DNA of 64,000 nt from Sepiola atlantica (taxonomy: Eukaryota > Mollusca > Cephalopoda > Sepiida > Sepiolidae), in the NCBI GenBank assembly GCA_963556195.1, contig OY744529.1:62516580-62580579 (forward strand), read 5' to 3'. A model generated the notes under the pieces. The model had not been told where the DNA came from and searched no databases. It saw only the letters and a program-made list of their open reading frames with translations. Made by a program: the position numbers and the translations under genes. How positions within the stretch are numbered: position 1 is the first letter of the stretch; each line of letters opens with the position of its first letter. This document shows positions 1-11,527 of the stretch, in pieces.

Positions 1-766
1 TAAAAATTACCCTCATTATTTACCAATTTAAATTCATTTTTTAAAATTCTTAACTGAGTTCCAAAGTTTCTAAATAATAAAAATGATTTCTATTCAACCG
101 GCCCATTCAGCATTCAATCCTCGGTCAAGTCATACAAAAGACTAAAAAAAAATGGTACTTGATGCTAAAAACTCAGCATACGGTGAAGATCAAAAGTGGA
201 GCAATCCAGGGAATATAAGTGGTGCCCTCCCCTACATGTCAGTGTAGTAGCCAATGAAAAGGAAACTACAGTTGATCAATTTATTTATATTTTTGATTTA
301 TTCGCAACCCAGACTTTAAAACATGGAAAAATGTTTTTTTTTGTAAGTTAAATGCTGTCAACATTAGAGCATTTAAACTGTGAAACATGGCCTTGCATAT
401 TGTGTGCTTGAAATTCATAAAGTATCTTGTCATTCATATTTTATTTATCCTATTTATTTTCTATAAAAAAAAAGTCGAAGTTGAAGGTTTTAATGTACCA
501 ATTCCACAGTCTTGCGCTGCATGCAATCATCTTAAATTGAATTAGGTGACATACAATCTATCCTCCCACCCGGGTGCACCCACCCTTCTTTCCACCTTCG
601 TACTTCCTTCGCACCTGCAAGTTTTACCTAACAATGCTGTCCTCTTTACATGAGAAATTAAGGATAAAATATAAACAAACACATTCCAGCTGGATTCACT
701 ATTTTCCTTTTTTTTTCAGTTACAACTGCTCATAAAAAAACTTAGAGAATAAATGGATTATATTAT
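1..766. other. AT-rich sequence, no gene recognised
   Basis: No open frame of convincing composition, no RNA gene and no repeat that recurs elsewhere in the window was recognised here. A short pyrimidine-rich, C-rich patch lies near 560-620. Confidence 0.5.
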
Positions 767-1059
767 ATTACTAGAAAGAATACCCATCACTGGATGGGTA
801 AAATTATTTCCTCAAACAGAACAGAATGTTTTTATGTCCCCTTACAAAGATTAAAATCAAGATATGATACTAAACCTTATGCCTAGAATCCTTATTCTAA
901 TTTTGATACTAGAAAATGTTTAAAATTTAAGGCTTAAGCTTAAGGGCTCTTAAGAAATTCAGGGAATCTGTATTAGTGTCTAATAATTATGGATCAAATT
1001 CAATGCAAATCTGAAATGTTTGAATTTTCAAATGTGTCCATAATATGCTCCCTAAAAAC
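767..1059 (+). repeat. Interspersed repeat, left half (split by hAT insertion)
   Basis: This segment and 3112-3395 are the two halves of one repeat. The undivided equivalent is at 61564-62160, and a reversed fragment lies at 53405-53570. Shared landmarks include GATGGGTAAAATTA, TAGAATCCTTATTCTAA and ATGGATCAAATTCAATGC. No coding capacity was seen, so the class is unknown. It could be a SINE, a MITE or the tail of a larger element. Confidence 0.8.
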
Positions 1060-3111
1060 TAGAGATGGGCAGTTTTACCGAAAAAACGCAGTTTTTCGGT
1101 TTCGTCTCCATACCGAATAGGGTTTTTTTTTTTTAAACCGTAACCGTTCGGTATTGTGCTTTTACTACAGTAAGCCACCATATACAAGGAAACACGGTTG
1201 AAAAGATTTTCCGATTTGAATAAAATTGAATATTACCAAAAAATGTTATATTAGTAAGAGGACAGAGTGAACAAATATATGATAAAAACATTTAATTGAC
1301 TTGTAGGAAGAAATCTTTGTTTACAGTTTGTTTATCATTAACATTTTGAATTTTCAAATGAAAAAAAGAGAAATACGACAGACAATATGACATCGTATTT
1401 TTAGCATAAACTATTTTCAAATGAAAAAGAAAAAATCAAACGCGTTCTGTATGATGTCGAAAATCTATTTGATTCAACTCAAAATTGTAAAATAATTATT
1501 TATGTTTGTTTCAGAGTTATCTAAAAAAATAAGTTATTAAAATGAAATTTTTAAAAAAATACTTGTTGTAAAAGTAAATAAACGAAAAGTAGCGAGCGAG
1601 TATAAACATTTAAAAATGAAAAAAAGTAGTTGCCAATGCTAGTATCACTTTATTCGGATTTTTTAAATTATTTTAAACATTAGGCATTTCATTGTTTACT
1701 TTTGAAAAGCCACTTCATACATAAATTGTCATTTCTAGAGAACTATCTCTCAAATATACCGTTTTCTCTCCCAAAAATGGGTTATTCAAAAAGTAGACTA
1801 TGCAACGATTTATATTTTACTAAATTGTTAATATGGTATTTATTTAGAGTTGACAATTTATTCGAAAGTTTAATTATTAAACTTTAATCCAAGTCATGAA
1901 TTCTATGACTAAAATTACCTTAAAGCTTAAAAAATGACTTTAGGTGAATTAATAATCTCTACTTTTTTTTAACCATCCTTCCTTTTCCCTTGGCGCGGTT
2001 TTCGGGTGTACTACTAGTCTTTTAAGCATGTCTATAAAGTTTTATTACCCTGTCTTAAAAACAAATATTAACCCCAACACGCACCAGTTGACAGAACTTC
2101 GAGCACACAAAATGACAGACATCCCAACAGTCAACACCGGCAATTCGAGAAGTATATGGTGTGTTTATTTTTCGACTCTATCCGATGACACGGACGAAAA
2201 CATTCCAGCAGAAGTACAGCAAAGTAGTGAACCAAAAGGGGAAAAAGACTTTTGGGGTTTTCTCCGAAAGAAAGGTCAGGCAAGAACAAAAGAAATTGAT
2301 ACCAGCGGTAAAAAAATATCTCGGATTAAAAACGAGGTAGATCGATTTCTGTATGGAAAAGCCATCGACCCATCAGCCTGTCCTTTTGTCTGGTGGAAGA
2401 AAAATAGGAGGCTCTACCCGAATCTTTGTATTCTGGCAAGAGAACTTTTGAGTATTCCAGCTACCTCTGTAGCGAGTGAACGGATATTTAGTAAGGCTGG
2501 ACTTGTCATTAGTGACCGGAAATGTAGGCTGAAACCTAACCATGCTGAGAAACTAGTTTTTCCCAATCACAACCTAAGAAAATGAGTAAAAACATTTTCA
2601 CCTATTAAAAAATTTAAATTTTTATCTGTCAAATAATTTTGACAATATTTCATTTTCATCATCATTTTTGCTTAATTTTATTTGTAAAATTATTTTGTTT
2701 GTTTAAATAAATTTTCGTTTTTTAATTTCTTGCATTTCTGAGTTATATTTTAGCTTCTGATGGGTTAAAGAATTAGATAGAATGTATATTCAAACTCAGT
2801 TTTATTCTTCAGAAATCTTTCATGAATCTTTAGTCACTGTTTTAACGAGTTAACTGTTGAAAAGGTATCAGAACTTTGATTACAACAGTCAACACCTTAA
2901 AACTTATATGATTCATATCATGGAGAATGATTCAGTCACAAAATTATCGAAACAGTGGCATAATTCAACTAAACGTTGAATAATAACTAATCATCACACA
3001 AGAGAATGAATAGCTTCCAAAAAAAACGAAAAACCGAACCGTAAACCAAGGTTTTAAGGGGAAAAACTGAAACTGATACCGAAACCAAAATTTCAAAACC
3101 GCCCAACTCTA
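1060..3111 (+). mobile_element. hAT-superfamily DNA transposon, internally deleted
   Basis: The ends are imperfect terminal inverted repeats: TAGAGATGGGCAGTTTT on the left, and on the right the complement of TAGAGTTGGGCGGTTTT. They are flanked by a perfect 8-bp target-site duplication, CTAAAAAC, at 1052-1059 and 3112-3119. An 8-bp duplication is the hallmark of hAT transposons. The interior is AT-rich and keeps only the C-terminal part of a transposase (2028-2585). At about 2.05 kb the element is much shorter than a typical autonomous one, so it looks like a deletion derivative that would depend on a transposase supplied elsewhere. It sits inside an older repeat, which dates it as the younger of the two. 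Confidence 0.9.
2028..2585 (+). pseudogene. hAT transposase, C-terminal remnant with dimerisation domain
   Basis: The 185-residue frame starts at a real ATG but lacks the N-terminal BED finger and most of the RNase H-like catalytic core expected of a hAT transposase of roughly 600 residues. The last 60 residues match the hAT C-terminal dimerisation region: YPNLCILARELLSIPATSV, then ASERIFSKAG and SDRKCRLKP. This is the arrangement seen in ZBED-like and other hAT proteins. The middle of the frame is weak in sequence and may be non-homologous filler joined by an internal deletion. It is unlikely to be catalytically active. Assignment to hAT is firm because the surrounding element has hAT-type ends and target duplication. 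Confidence 0.88.
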
Positions 3112-3395
3112 CTAAAAACCCTTTAAAATATTAATGAGTAATACCTCTTGTTAAAGTTTCACAAAAATTAGAGGTATTTGAATTTTCACAAAGAGCTTCC
3201 ACTACCATCTTTGCCCTTTGCATAAAACTAAATTAAACTTAATATAGCCCATATTACAACTCTTACATCTAGCAGCTGTTTTCCAAAATTCATAATGATC
3301 GGTTAATTAGTTTAGGAGTGAATCCTGTACATACAAATATAGAAACATACACGCATACCTAACTTTATACAAAGATAGACATTGACTCATTCTTT
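3112..3395 (+). repeat. Interspersed repeat, right half
   Basis: This continues the repeat begun at 767 after the hAT insertion. The sequence around ATAATGATCGGTTAATTAG and GAGTGAATCCTGTACAT matches 62065-62115 of the intact copy. The join of the two halves at the target duplication reproduces the uninterrupted order. Confidence 0.85.
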
Positions 3396-3519
3396 TGGGT
3401 CCATAGAAAGAGCTATTCTATTAAACTACTAATCACAATTGGGCGGTCTGGGGGCCATTAATACCCATTAGAAACAGGGCTATGTAGTCGGTAGTCAAAA
3501 CACTTTCCTCAGAGTCCGG

Positions 3520-3690
3520 GCTTAAATCAAAGTGTAGTATAGAAGGAGGAGGACAAATCTTTTTTCTTGACTGGGGAAATTTTAATTTTTGTCCCAATCC
3601 TTATTTGGGAGCTGGATCTTTTTCCACATTAAAAACCGACCTTTCTATCTAAGTTTGCGCTCGTACGGAGGCAAGTAAATAGAGATCTGA
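3520..3690 (+). repeat. Short U2-headed SINE copy, diverged
   Basis: A degraded head, ATCAAAGTGTAGTAT, is followed by the family tail: GGGAGCTGGAT, CCACATTAAAAACCGACC and GAGGCAAGTAAATAG. The same head and tail, in the same order, occur on the minus strand at 11331-11527 and 43771-44196. Confidence 0.65.
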
Positions 3691-4492
3691 AATGTTAAAC
3701 GGTCGGACTTGGTCTCCGATCTCAGAAATCATCTTCCACTTGTAATTTATATATTCTATATTATTTACAGAATTTTTATTCGTTTTTCTAGGCTCTGTCA
3801 ATCGTAGTTTTATTTTTGTTTATGAAAATTTAAGAATTCAATTAAAAAAATAAGTGATAATGAAAAATACTAAAAAAAAAAAATATCAAAATGTTTGTCA
3901 TTATTTCTAAGTGGTGGTCGTCTTTTTTTAAAAAAAAAAGGAGATCCATAAAGCAATGAATTTGTCCCTGACTCAGACTCCACAGTCCTGGTTAGAAAGA
4001 AACGCTAAATTGACATCTCAAGGTACAAAGTGTTAAGGAAATATTTTTTTTTAAATCTACAACCCCAGATTGCTATCAACAAAGAAACAAGTAAGAATGA
4101 GTTGTCTTCCCCTGTGATTATTATTACTTGAATAATTTAAACAATTACAAATTTTGTTGCATTTTGGAGGAAAACTAAATCAGTGTACGTATAGTTATTT
4201 GTAAAAAAAGAGGAATTTTTGTCAATTTCAGGAACATTTTTCAATTCTAGGGAGAAACTCATTAGTTTTCCTGAAGTCAGCAGTCCTTGTTTCATATAAA
4301 TAATCATTAATCATGACTTTTGGTGCATTTTGTGTAAAATCTGCTGATGAAAATTTTTAATATTTGCCATCTTAGCCTCCTGAAGGATAAATTAGAGCTT
4401 TCCATGAAAGATTTGGCTCAGTCAATTTTCTGTGTTCATGCAAAATTTCATTAAAACACTGATGAACCAATTTTGAGAAAATCCAAAGACTG
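3691..4492. other. AT-rich sequence, nothing recognised
   Basis: Only homopolymer-rich, AT-rich sequence is seen. No open frame has recognisable protein similarity. Confidence 0.45.
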
Positions 4493-4960
4493 ACCATTAC
4501 TAACCAGCAGAGCGTTACCACTATCAACCAAGGGAAGAATCTATGTGTATGCAGTGTGATGATATATGGAGAGGAAACCTGGCAAGTGAGGGTTGAGGAC
4601 ATGTGTTACATGGAGAGAAATGATACGAGAATGATACGATGGATATGTAATGTTAGTCTAAAAGACAGGCTTAGATCTGATGACCTCAGAGAAAGATTAA
4701 ATATGGACAGTATAGGGAGATGTGTGCAGAACAGGAGACTTCATTGGTTTGGTCAGATTGAAATAATAAGTGAGAGTTTTTGGGTTAGTAGATGTAGAAC
4801 AATTGGGGTAGCAAGGTCAGTTGAAATGAGAGGAAATAAGGAGAAAGAAGAATAAATAAAGGCCTGTCCAGAGATAGGTTAGTTTGGAAGTCAATTTTTA
4901 AAAGCCGTTCTACCCATGCCAGCATGTAATACCGAATATGATGATGAACTACACGATGAC
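4493..4960 (+). pseudogene. LINE (zinc-finger type) 3' end fragment
   Basis: The translated segment contains MIYGEETWQVRVEDM, RMIRWICNVSLKDR and RRLHWFGQI. This is the C-terminal region found downstream of the reverse transcriptase in the fuller copy at 35560-36810, which has MMYGSETLPVRVED at the same place. The end, near ACCGAATATGATGATGA, is the family's 3' tail. Frame breaks near 4855 mark it as dead. Confidence 0.75.
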
Positions 4961-5279
4961 AATTTAACAAATGACTTTCCATCGAATTGTGGAATTTGTT
5001 CTCTAGTTTCAACTTATCAATAAAAACTTAACCATTTATATCCATTTACTTGATGTTAAAACTATGGTATTTTTTTTACTTAGAAAAACAATTTACAACA
5101 TCAATTATATATAGTCGGTGCCAATAGTTTAGTCACACTGAGTTATGGCCCCTGTACACTAGAGTCCCCTGGTGGAGAAGGGCAGGTTGGCTATCTTGGT
5201 TCTACTTGTGTGTTTAAGGTTGGAACTAATAAAGTCTCTTGTATATTATATCTAATTAACTGGTGAAGGGATTCTCATG

Positions 5280-5560
5280 AAATTGGTTTGTATGGCCACA
5301 TTGAAAGAGTGGCTGAGAGTTCTTTAGTTAGTAGATGTAGAACAGTTGAGGTAGCAGGTTCAGTTCAAAGGGGAAAGCCAAGGAAAACATGGGAGGAAGT
5401 GATAAGAATGGACTTGAGAGAAAGAGAAATAAATAAAAACCTGGCCATAGATAGGTTAGTTTGGAAGTCAATTTCTAAAAGCTGTCCAACGCAGACCAGC
5501 ATGTAAGACAGCCGTTAAACCAAATATACTGCTGAAGATAACAGACTAACAGACACTGAC
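5280..5560 (+). pseudogene. LINE (zinc-finger type) 3' end fragment
   Basis: A second truncated copy of the same C-terminal segment, with YGHIERVAESSLVSRCRTVE and then REINKNLAIDRLVWKSI. It terminates in the tail CCAGCATG...GCCGTTAAACCAAATA. Truncation from the 5' side is the usual result of LINE insertion. Confidence 0.75.
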
Positions 5561-6655
5561 AAAACACAAGTCCTTTCCGATTACCACCGAGGACCAAAAC
5601 CCATTTTGCAGTAGAAATCTTTCATTTATACAGGTTTTCTTGAAGAATAAACAAATTAAATAAATCTTATCAAGAAAACTTTCATGTTTTCATATAGATT
5701 GCCTAATAAAAGATGTTTTAATTGTTCTAATTAACCATAATTTATAATTGCCTGAACAAGTCACCCATCTCCATGTTGATTCAACCACTTTCTAATATTT
5801 CTTAACACCACAAACACGTAAGTAAATTAGATGGCAAAATTATAAGTTTCTTTTACTTCTATATAAAAATAATAAAAATAATAATAATAATAATATAGAA
5901 GTAAATAGACTTATTATTTTTAGTTATGCAAGAAGAATGTCTTAACAGATATGTAAGAGTTTTTGAATTTTCAAATGAAATTAAAGAAGCATAAATAGTG
6001 GTAGTGGTTGTAACCAAACAGGTCATGGACATGTCTAGTATTTTATAACAGCAAAAATACTTAATCCAGCTCTTCTTGCGTCTCAAATCCATTTTTTCAT
6101 ACTGATACATCTAATTTACATGTGTATGTGTCTGTATACATCACAAACATATATGTAAATTAGATGACAAAATTTCTTTAGTATTTCATTCACTAAAGTT
6201 TTCAACTTAGATTTTGTTTTTATATGCATATGACGTTAGACATATGACAAAGACATTGTTGAGCATCATTTTCTTAAGAGTTCGGAAGAAGTGATAAGGC
6301 TGAAAAAATGCATTAAAGATAGTCTAACAGAGTGTTAAGTAATTAAGCGAAGAGTTTTAAATAAGTCTCTCACCTCCCTCTTTTGACCTTGAAGTCTACT
6401 GGCGTTTATGGCGAATAAATCATTCATATTGTGTTGTTAATTAATTGAATAATTAATGTAAGAAACATGCCAGATGGCTTTTAATACTATCTACCAAAAA
6501 GACCTCAGTCCTTGGAGGCACAATACACACACACACAAAGGACGACGATGACAGCCAGAGGTCAAGGTATAATTTTGAGTTGATTGAAATATTAATGATT
6601 AAATGACATTTAGTTGTCGGTGTCAAGGTCTAAGCTAGGTAACATTAGTCCAGGG
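5561..6655. other. AT-rich sequence, nothing recognised
   Basis: Contains an (AAT)n tract around 5875-5895 and a short CA tract near 6520. No gene or recurring repeat was recognised. Confidence 0.45.
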
Positions 6656-6659
6656 AGCC

Positions 6660-8270
6660 TGTCACTAGAATATTGAAGAATGTGCCCTTTGCATTGGGGG
6701 TGATTGGATAGGGCCCATATTTAAAACCACTTGAAAGTGGCCACATTACCATTATAGCCCTTCAGGTTAAGATCAAACACATCTTCTAACTCATGGTGGA
6801 GAGCTGTAAATGTAGCTTTAAGGGATTCCGAAGGATCGAGAGAGATTAGGTCAGTTTAGGGCTAAAACATTTTATGGCTTCATTGTTTGATCACTTAATT
6901 CTTAATGAGGTCATCATTCAGTGTGAAGACTGGGCGAATTTAACAGAAATGTTAGTTTTTCTATAGCGTGCGGTGCCAGGTGATTGTGTTGGGGATGCCT
7001 ATTTTCCCAGTAATGCTGTCAACAAAACTGAGTGAAGACTATATGTTAGCAAATTTGATGAGAGATAAGCTGGGATAGTCTGTGCAAGGTTCCAGGACAA
7101 ACATGATATCTGTGGTAATCTCACAGGGCGTTGTACTTTGATGTCATCTCAGACCATACAGTAAGAGAATATGCTGAAGAATGTAGAAAGCGTATTCAAT
7201 AGATATTGTGAAGTTGAAACTTTTTTCTAGATGGACCATACAAAAAGTTGTTCGATCCAAAAGGGTGATCTCTCAATTGGCAGAGTAGAGAGACTGTTTA
7301 CTAGGTTTTCTATGACAATGGCCTCAAGTGTGAAATATTCAACAAAAGAAGATAAAGTGTGTCTCCCCTATGACAGTGGGGATGACCCATCTGTTTTATG
7401 GGTAAATTGGGAACTCTCTTTTTGATTATGCAGAGGTGTTTGGTGGTAGAGGGTCGGATCATATTCCTGATGGCACCGAGGTCAATAATGATCCATAGAG
7501 TTTGGTGACCACAGAAGGTGTCCAGGTAAGGCGCCTAGCAAATTTGCACTCTAAGGGTGAAATTCAGAGCATCATCTTTGACCAATACAGGCTTATGTTA
7601 AGGATTTGACAAGTTTTAAACATTAATAGTCCGTCATACTCAGGTAAATATGAGCACCTCCTTAAGAAATGACTGGAGTTTCTAGATCCAGTCTGTTTGC
7701 AGATTGAGCAAGATTTTAGTAGAATCATCTGCTCTGATCATCGTTGATGAATGTTAGCAATGGAGGGGTGTGGTTAGAGTTAGCAATGAAGGGGTGTGGG
7801 ATATCGTGGTATGTAACACCTTTGTATCACATGACATGTGGACTTACTCAAACAGCAAATTCAAAGGCTGCGAGATCTCGGGTTTGATGGATGTGAGGAT
7901 AAGTGACCTAAGTTCAGTGCCACATCGCTGTTTGCCAAGGTTGGGTAGGTCAGGATGGATCAAACGCAACCGGGTTAAGCCGATGAAATTCGCAAGGGTT
8001 GGGGTTAGTTCCTCATCTTTGTTGATGGGGTAAATAGCTACAAAATGGGTGTCTGCCATAAATGTTATGATGCACTGTTGTTCATCATGTCAGAGAGGCA
8101 AATCTGCAAAGTCAGGGAAGTGGGAGCCTGAAAAACGTAATGAAGGTGTATAGCCCGCCAAATGCTCTGGATTGAGGTGGAGTTTCTCAATATGGTGTTC
8201 TTTGAGGCAGTAATTTGCAATTTGCTTCAACATTAGTTCAAGCATATTCACCTTCTATTGTGCAGTTCTA
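6660..8270 (-). pseudogene. Decayed unidentified coding region, retroelement-like
   Basis: This block is more GC-balanced than its surroundings and looks like old coding sequence on the minus strand, broken by many stops. The clearest piece is the frame at 7844-8059, with [20 protein letters not shown] and [18 protein letters not shown]. Further along the same strand, near 7460-7550, a stretch containing IDLGAIRNMI resembles the active-site region of a retropepsin (usual form DTGAxxxxI), which would suggest an LTR-retrotransposon polyprotein. I do not recognise the family. It could instead be a degraded host gene. Confidence 0.3.
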
Positions 8271-8878
8271 TGCCTCATAGCAGGTACAGTATTCAAATTA
8301 TTTATAAAGCCTCATAGGGGAGCGGATTTTGACTTCTTACTATAACGACACTCCTCGGTCAAAAATGGAGCAAAGGAAACATCAAACGAGAGTTTATACT
8401 AGAGATTTTGTTTCCAGTTATCAAATGAGTTGTTTAATTCATTTCTCGTTAAACACCATTATTTCGGTACACAATGGGTATTGGCCATGTTGAGTGTTCG
8501 ATAAAACGGTACTAAGAAATGTATTAACAAGAGCATAGTTGCTTGTAAATACAATTATGTTACTCACACTCTTTTGTATGACGCTTGGTCACAAAACGTA
8601 AATTCGTTCCAATAAGATAGGGTATTTTCAGAATGTGAATAACAATAACTACAACAAACGATTTTGAGACAAAGTTTATTATGTTTCAGAATTTGAGATG
8701 AGGATTGATAATTTGTATTTTTTTTATTATTCAGACTAATTGTTCACATCTTGGATGTTATTCTCAACGTTTCAGCTGATGTAACCTCCGACTTTCTTAT
8801 GCAAGGACCTGTCACACAACAGATACAAGTGCTAAGTAATAATCAGTTCTAAGTGACACGGTTCAATTCTTAGTAAGA

Positions 8879-8942
8879 GCGATACAAAGAATACAATTAC
8901 AAATTACTTTTCAGTAATTTGTAATTGTATTCTTAGTATCGC
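8879..8942. repeat. Palindrome, 30-bp arms
   Basis: Left arm 8879-8908 and right arm 8913-8942 are complementary with one mismatch, around a 4-base loop. In the normal family member (51840-51870) only the forward arm is present. Confidence 0.9.
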
Positions 8943-8949
8943 TGTCAGA

Positions 8950-8991
8950 CATGACCAGGTAGAAGTCTCAAAAGACTTCTACCTGGTCATG
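8950..8991. repeat. Palindrome, perfect 19-bp arms
   Basis: Left arm 8950-8968 and right arm 8973-8991 are exactly complementary around CAAA. Only the forward arm, AGACTTCTACCTGGTCATG, has a counterpart in the intact family member. Confidence 0.92.
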
Positions 8992-9074
8992 GCTGGAGGG
9001 CCTCGATAAAATTGCTTCCCCTTATGGTTATATAAACAGTATTTTGGTGCATAGTGCCTATTTACCTTTCACAT

Positions 9075-9140
9075 GAAGGAAAAGTTTCACACAAGGTCGG
9101 TTTTAAATGTAGGGGACTCTGGATTGAGAGAAAAATATTA
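9075..9140 (-). repeat. SINE tail fragment
   Basis: CACAAGGTCGGTTTTAAATG followed by GGGGACTCTGGATTG is the reverse complement of the U2-headed SINE family's 3' tail. Confidence 0.65.
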
Positions 9141-9559
9141 AAATGATTTTTAAAAATATGTTTTCAGTCATTTTTTTTGCTCCATTTATTGCTAGAATTA
9201 AAATTAATAATATTGTACTAGTTTATACCCGCTCCTTGAGTGATGTTGATAGAGTACCTGTGTATGTCAATTTCTATCTTCTATCGTTTTATAGTTAATA
9301 CAAAGAAAAATATTTGTGAAATTTTGTGGGGAAAAAAAACATGCTACTTAGTATTTCTGTATTGTTTTTATTGACAAAAACATTAGAAATTATGTTTTCA
9401 AGTAAAAATAATTTGCTTTGAACTAGTGTCAAATAACATTTATATTTATAAAAAAAAGGTCGCTTAGTTTAAAATGAATATTTATGTAATATTTTTTATG
9501 TTATTATGTTATGTTAATTTCTTTAAATTTATAAAACATGTATCCAGTTAAAAAAAAGA

Positions 9560-9725
9560 AATTCTTTTCCGGGAGATTCAAACTCTGGTATTAACACTGC
9601 AAAAACTACTGCCTTAGTAATGTGTACTCTCCCTATTCCTTTTTTTGCCAACCAATCACATGTTTCTATTTGCATATGAACAGACAAACTTCAAAAACAC
9701 CATAACTTTTTAATAGTATATAGAT
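9560..9725 (-). repeat. tRNA-derived SINE, candidate
   Basis: On the minus strand a B-box-like GAGTTTGAATCTCC lies downstream of a tRNA-like segment. It ends in a short TATAGATAGA microsatellite. The tRNA resemblance is weak. Confidence 0.4.
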
Positions 9726-10129
9726 AGATATAGATTACATTGAAATAATTACAAATATTCTATCCTTGGGATGTTTCTTCTCTCTACCATTTTCCCCAAA
9801 AAACAAAATATGGACATGCATAGTTTTGAAAATCAAACTAAACTACCTGCCACCCATTTGATCAGTATTTGTTATATTATTAAATATATAATTTAACTTT
9901 GACAATGTTTTTACAAGGATTTTTTTTAATGGATTTCACAAACTTAAAATACATTGTGATGCCATAATAGACTCTCTTCCCTCCTCTCTTTTAATTATTG
10001 ACATCATTCCATCTTTCTCATAACTTCTGTTATCCACTCTTATTTACATTATTCACCCTTCCTCTCACCATCTAAAACATTCATGTACACGCAAACAAAC
10101 ATCATTATCAGTTAACGCCTGTTAAAAAA

Positions 10130-10235
10130 AATATATGATTCTACTTTTTTTAGGAGATTACGTGTAAACACGCTGAAATACTTTGCTTAAAAAAAAAAAG
10201 GCCATTCTATCTTTTTAGAGCAGTTAACAAAATTT
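10130..10235 (+). mobile_element. MITE end fragment
   Basis: GATTCTACTTTTTTTAGGAG followed by ATTACGTGTAAACACGCTGAA is the terminal inverted repeat of the MITE seen whole at 11755-12150. Only the left end is present, and it abuts a LINE tail. Confidence 0.75.
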
Positions 10236-10425
10236 TTTACTAACCTATCTTAGATCAGGTCTTTATTTTTCCTTTTTTCACTCAAATTCATCCTTACCAT
10301 ACCCTCCCATGTTTTCCTGCCAACTGACCTTACTTCATCAGCTATTCTACATCTACTAACTCAAGAACTGTCATCAATTCTTTCAATGTGACCAAGCCAA
10401 CAAAGTCTGTTCTCCACATAATTTT
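10236..10425 (-). pseudogene. LINE (zinc-finger type) 3' end fragment, minus strand
   Basis: Read on the minus strand this matches the fragment at 5280-5510: GGCTTGGTCACATTGAAAG, then TTAGTAGATGTAGAATAGC and AAAACATGGGAGG. It is broken and 5'-truncated. Confidence 0.7.
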
Positions 10426-10530
10426 TTATTTTTGCCCCAATCCGGAGTGCCCCTTTTTGGCAAGATGGATTTTCCCCACATTAAAAATCGACATTGTGTC
10501 TAACTCTGCCCTCGTGGGGAAGCAACTAAA
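10426..10530 (+). repeat. SINE tail fragment
   Basis: Contains the family tail TTTGCCCCAATCCGGAGTGC, then CCCCACATTAAAAATCGAC and CTCGTGGGGAAGCAACTAAA. A short reversed piece of the same tail follows at 10638-10680, so two copies face each other. Confidence 0.75.
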
Positions 10531-10813
10531 TAGGAACAGCATAGTAAATGGTAAAAGTACAGAATAGATAGTTAACAGTCGAGAAATTGTCAACAGCTGC
10601 TTTATATCAATCGGCAAATATTTAAATCGAGAGCAGAGTTAAAAGGTCGGTTTTTAATGTGGGGAAAAATCCATCAACGTTATTTCTATTTTGAAAAGTA
10701 ACAAAATAAAAATAAACCTAAAAGAAAAAATATTGTAACATCGGCTAATATACAGGAACATAAAAATAAGCACCAAATTTTATTTTTAAATATTGAAGGC
10801 AGACGATACTCTT

Positions 10814-11152
10814 GTCTTTTGGCTAAGATCAAAGTGTAGTATCTGTTCCGATGGATACTGCACCCCATAGACTGGTATCGTCTTGGCCTTCGGGGCTTGA
10901 TTTACGCCGGTCTATGGGCCTGTCCTGTGCAGTTCTAGGAGGTCCACCCTCCCAGGCTTTGCCTCCCCTCTTTGGGGAGGAGTAAGTTTATTGCTTATTG
11001 TCTGAGGCGCCCCCACCGGGGAATGCCGACGGGGCTGCCCAGGCAATTTTTTAAACCCCACTTTCCCGACCCGACCTTGGGTCATATCTTACTTGTGGGA
11101 GTAAGATAAAAACTGGCCTTGTGCCTAACTCCTGGAGAGGAGTAAATCAATA
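10814..11152 (+). repeat. U2-headed SINE, long form
   Basis: The copy starts with CTTTTGGCTAAGATCA then AAGTGTAGTATCTGTTC. This matches the 5' region of U2 snRNA, including the GUAGUA branch-point recognition segment, with one extra A. A GC-richer body follows, with GCAGTTCTAGGAGGTCC and CCGGGGAATGCCGACGGGG, then a tail close to GGCCTTGTGCCTAACTCC. The same three-part structure recurs at 41297-41637, and without the head at 58900-59110. The U2 match stops after the first 40 or so bases, so this is not a U2 gene. Confidence 0.85.
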
Positions 11153-11330
11153 CTCTTAATTTTAAAATGGTTGCTATTGATTGGTTAATTTGAGTCACAC
11201 GAGATAAAACTTTGATTGTGATTGGTGGTTGTCAGAGGCGGACATAAAAAGTGCTACCATAATATTTCGAATAGTAAAAATGAAAACTCATTCTTGCATC
11301 TATGCATATATATGTTTGTGTTTCTATTTA

Positions 11331-11527
11331 CTTTCCAACGAGGACAAAGTTGGACACATGGTCGGTGTTTAATGTGGAGAAAATTCAGCTCCCCAAAAAG
11401 GTGCACTCTTGATTGAAACAAAAATTGCCTCAGTATCGAAAGAGTTCTCCTTCACTGACTGAGGACAGAAAAGGTGAAGTGTAGTATCAGAACAGATACT
11501 ACACTTTGCTCCTAGCTAAAAGGCTAA
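11331..11527 (-). repeat. U2-headed SINE, short form
   Basis: Minus-strand copy with head CAAAGTGTAGTATCTGTTC that immediately folds back as TGATACTACACTTC, then the common tail from GGGGAGCTGAATTTTC to CTCGTTGG. It lacks the GC-rich central body of the long form. Confidence 0.75.

Larger units (their letters stand above)
8706..9005 (+). repeat. tRNA-like repeat with long inverted ends, rearranged copy
   Basis: This copy belongs to the family seen intact at 51676-52072 and partially at 36811-37040. The left end carries ATTCTCAACGTTTCAGCTGATGTAACCTCCGAC. The right inverted end is absent. Its interior is rearranged into two tight palindromes, listed separately. Confidence 0.65.

Noticed and set aside
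10814..10860. A U2 snRNA gene
   Set aside because: Only about the first 40 bases match U2. The Sm site and the 3' stem-loops are absent, and the same truncated head recurs in other SINE copies.
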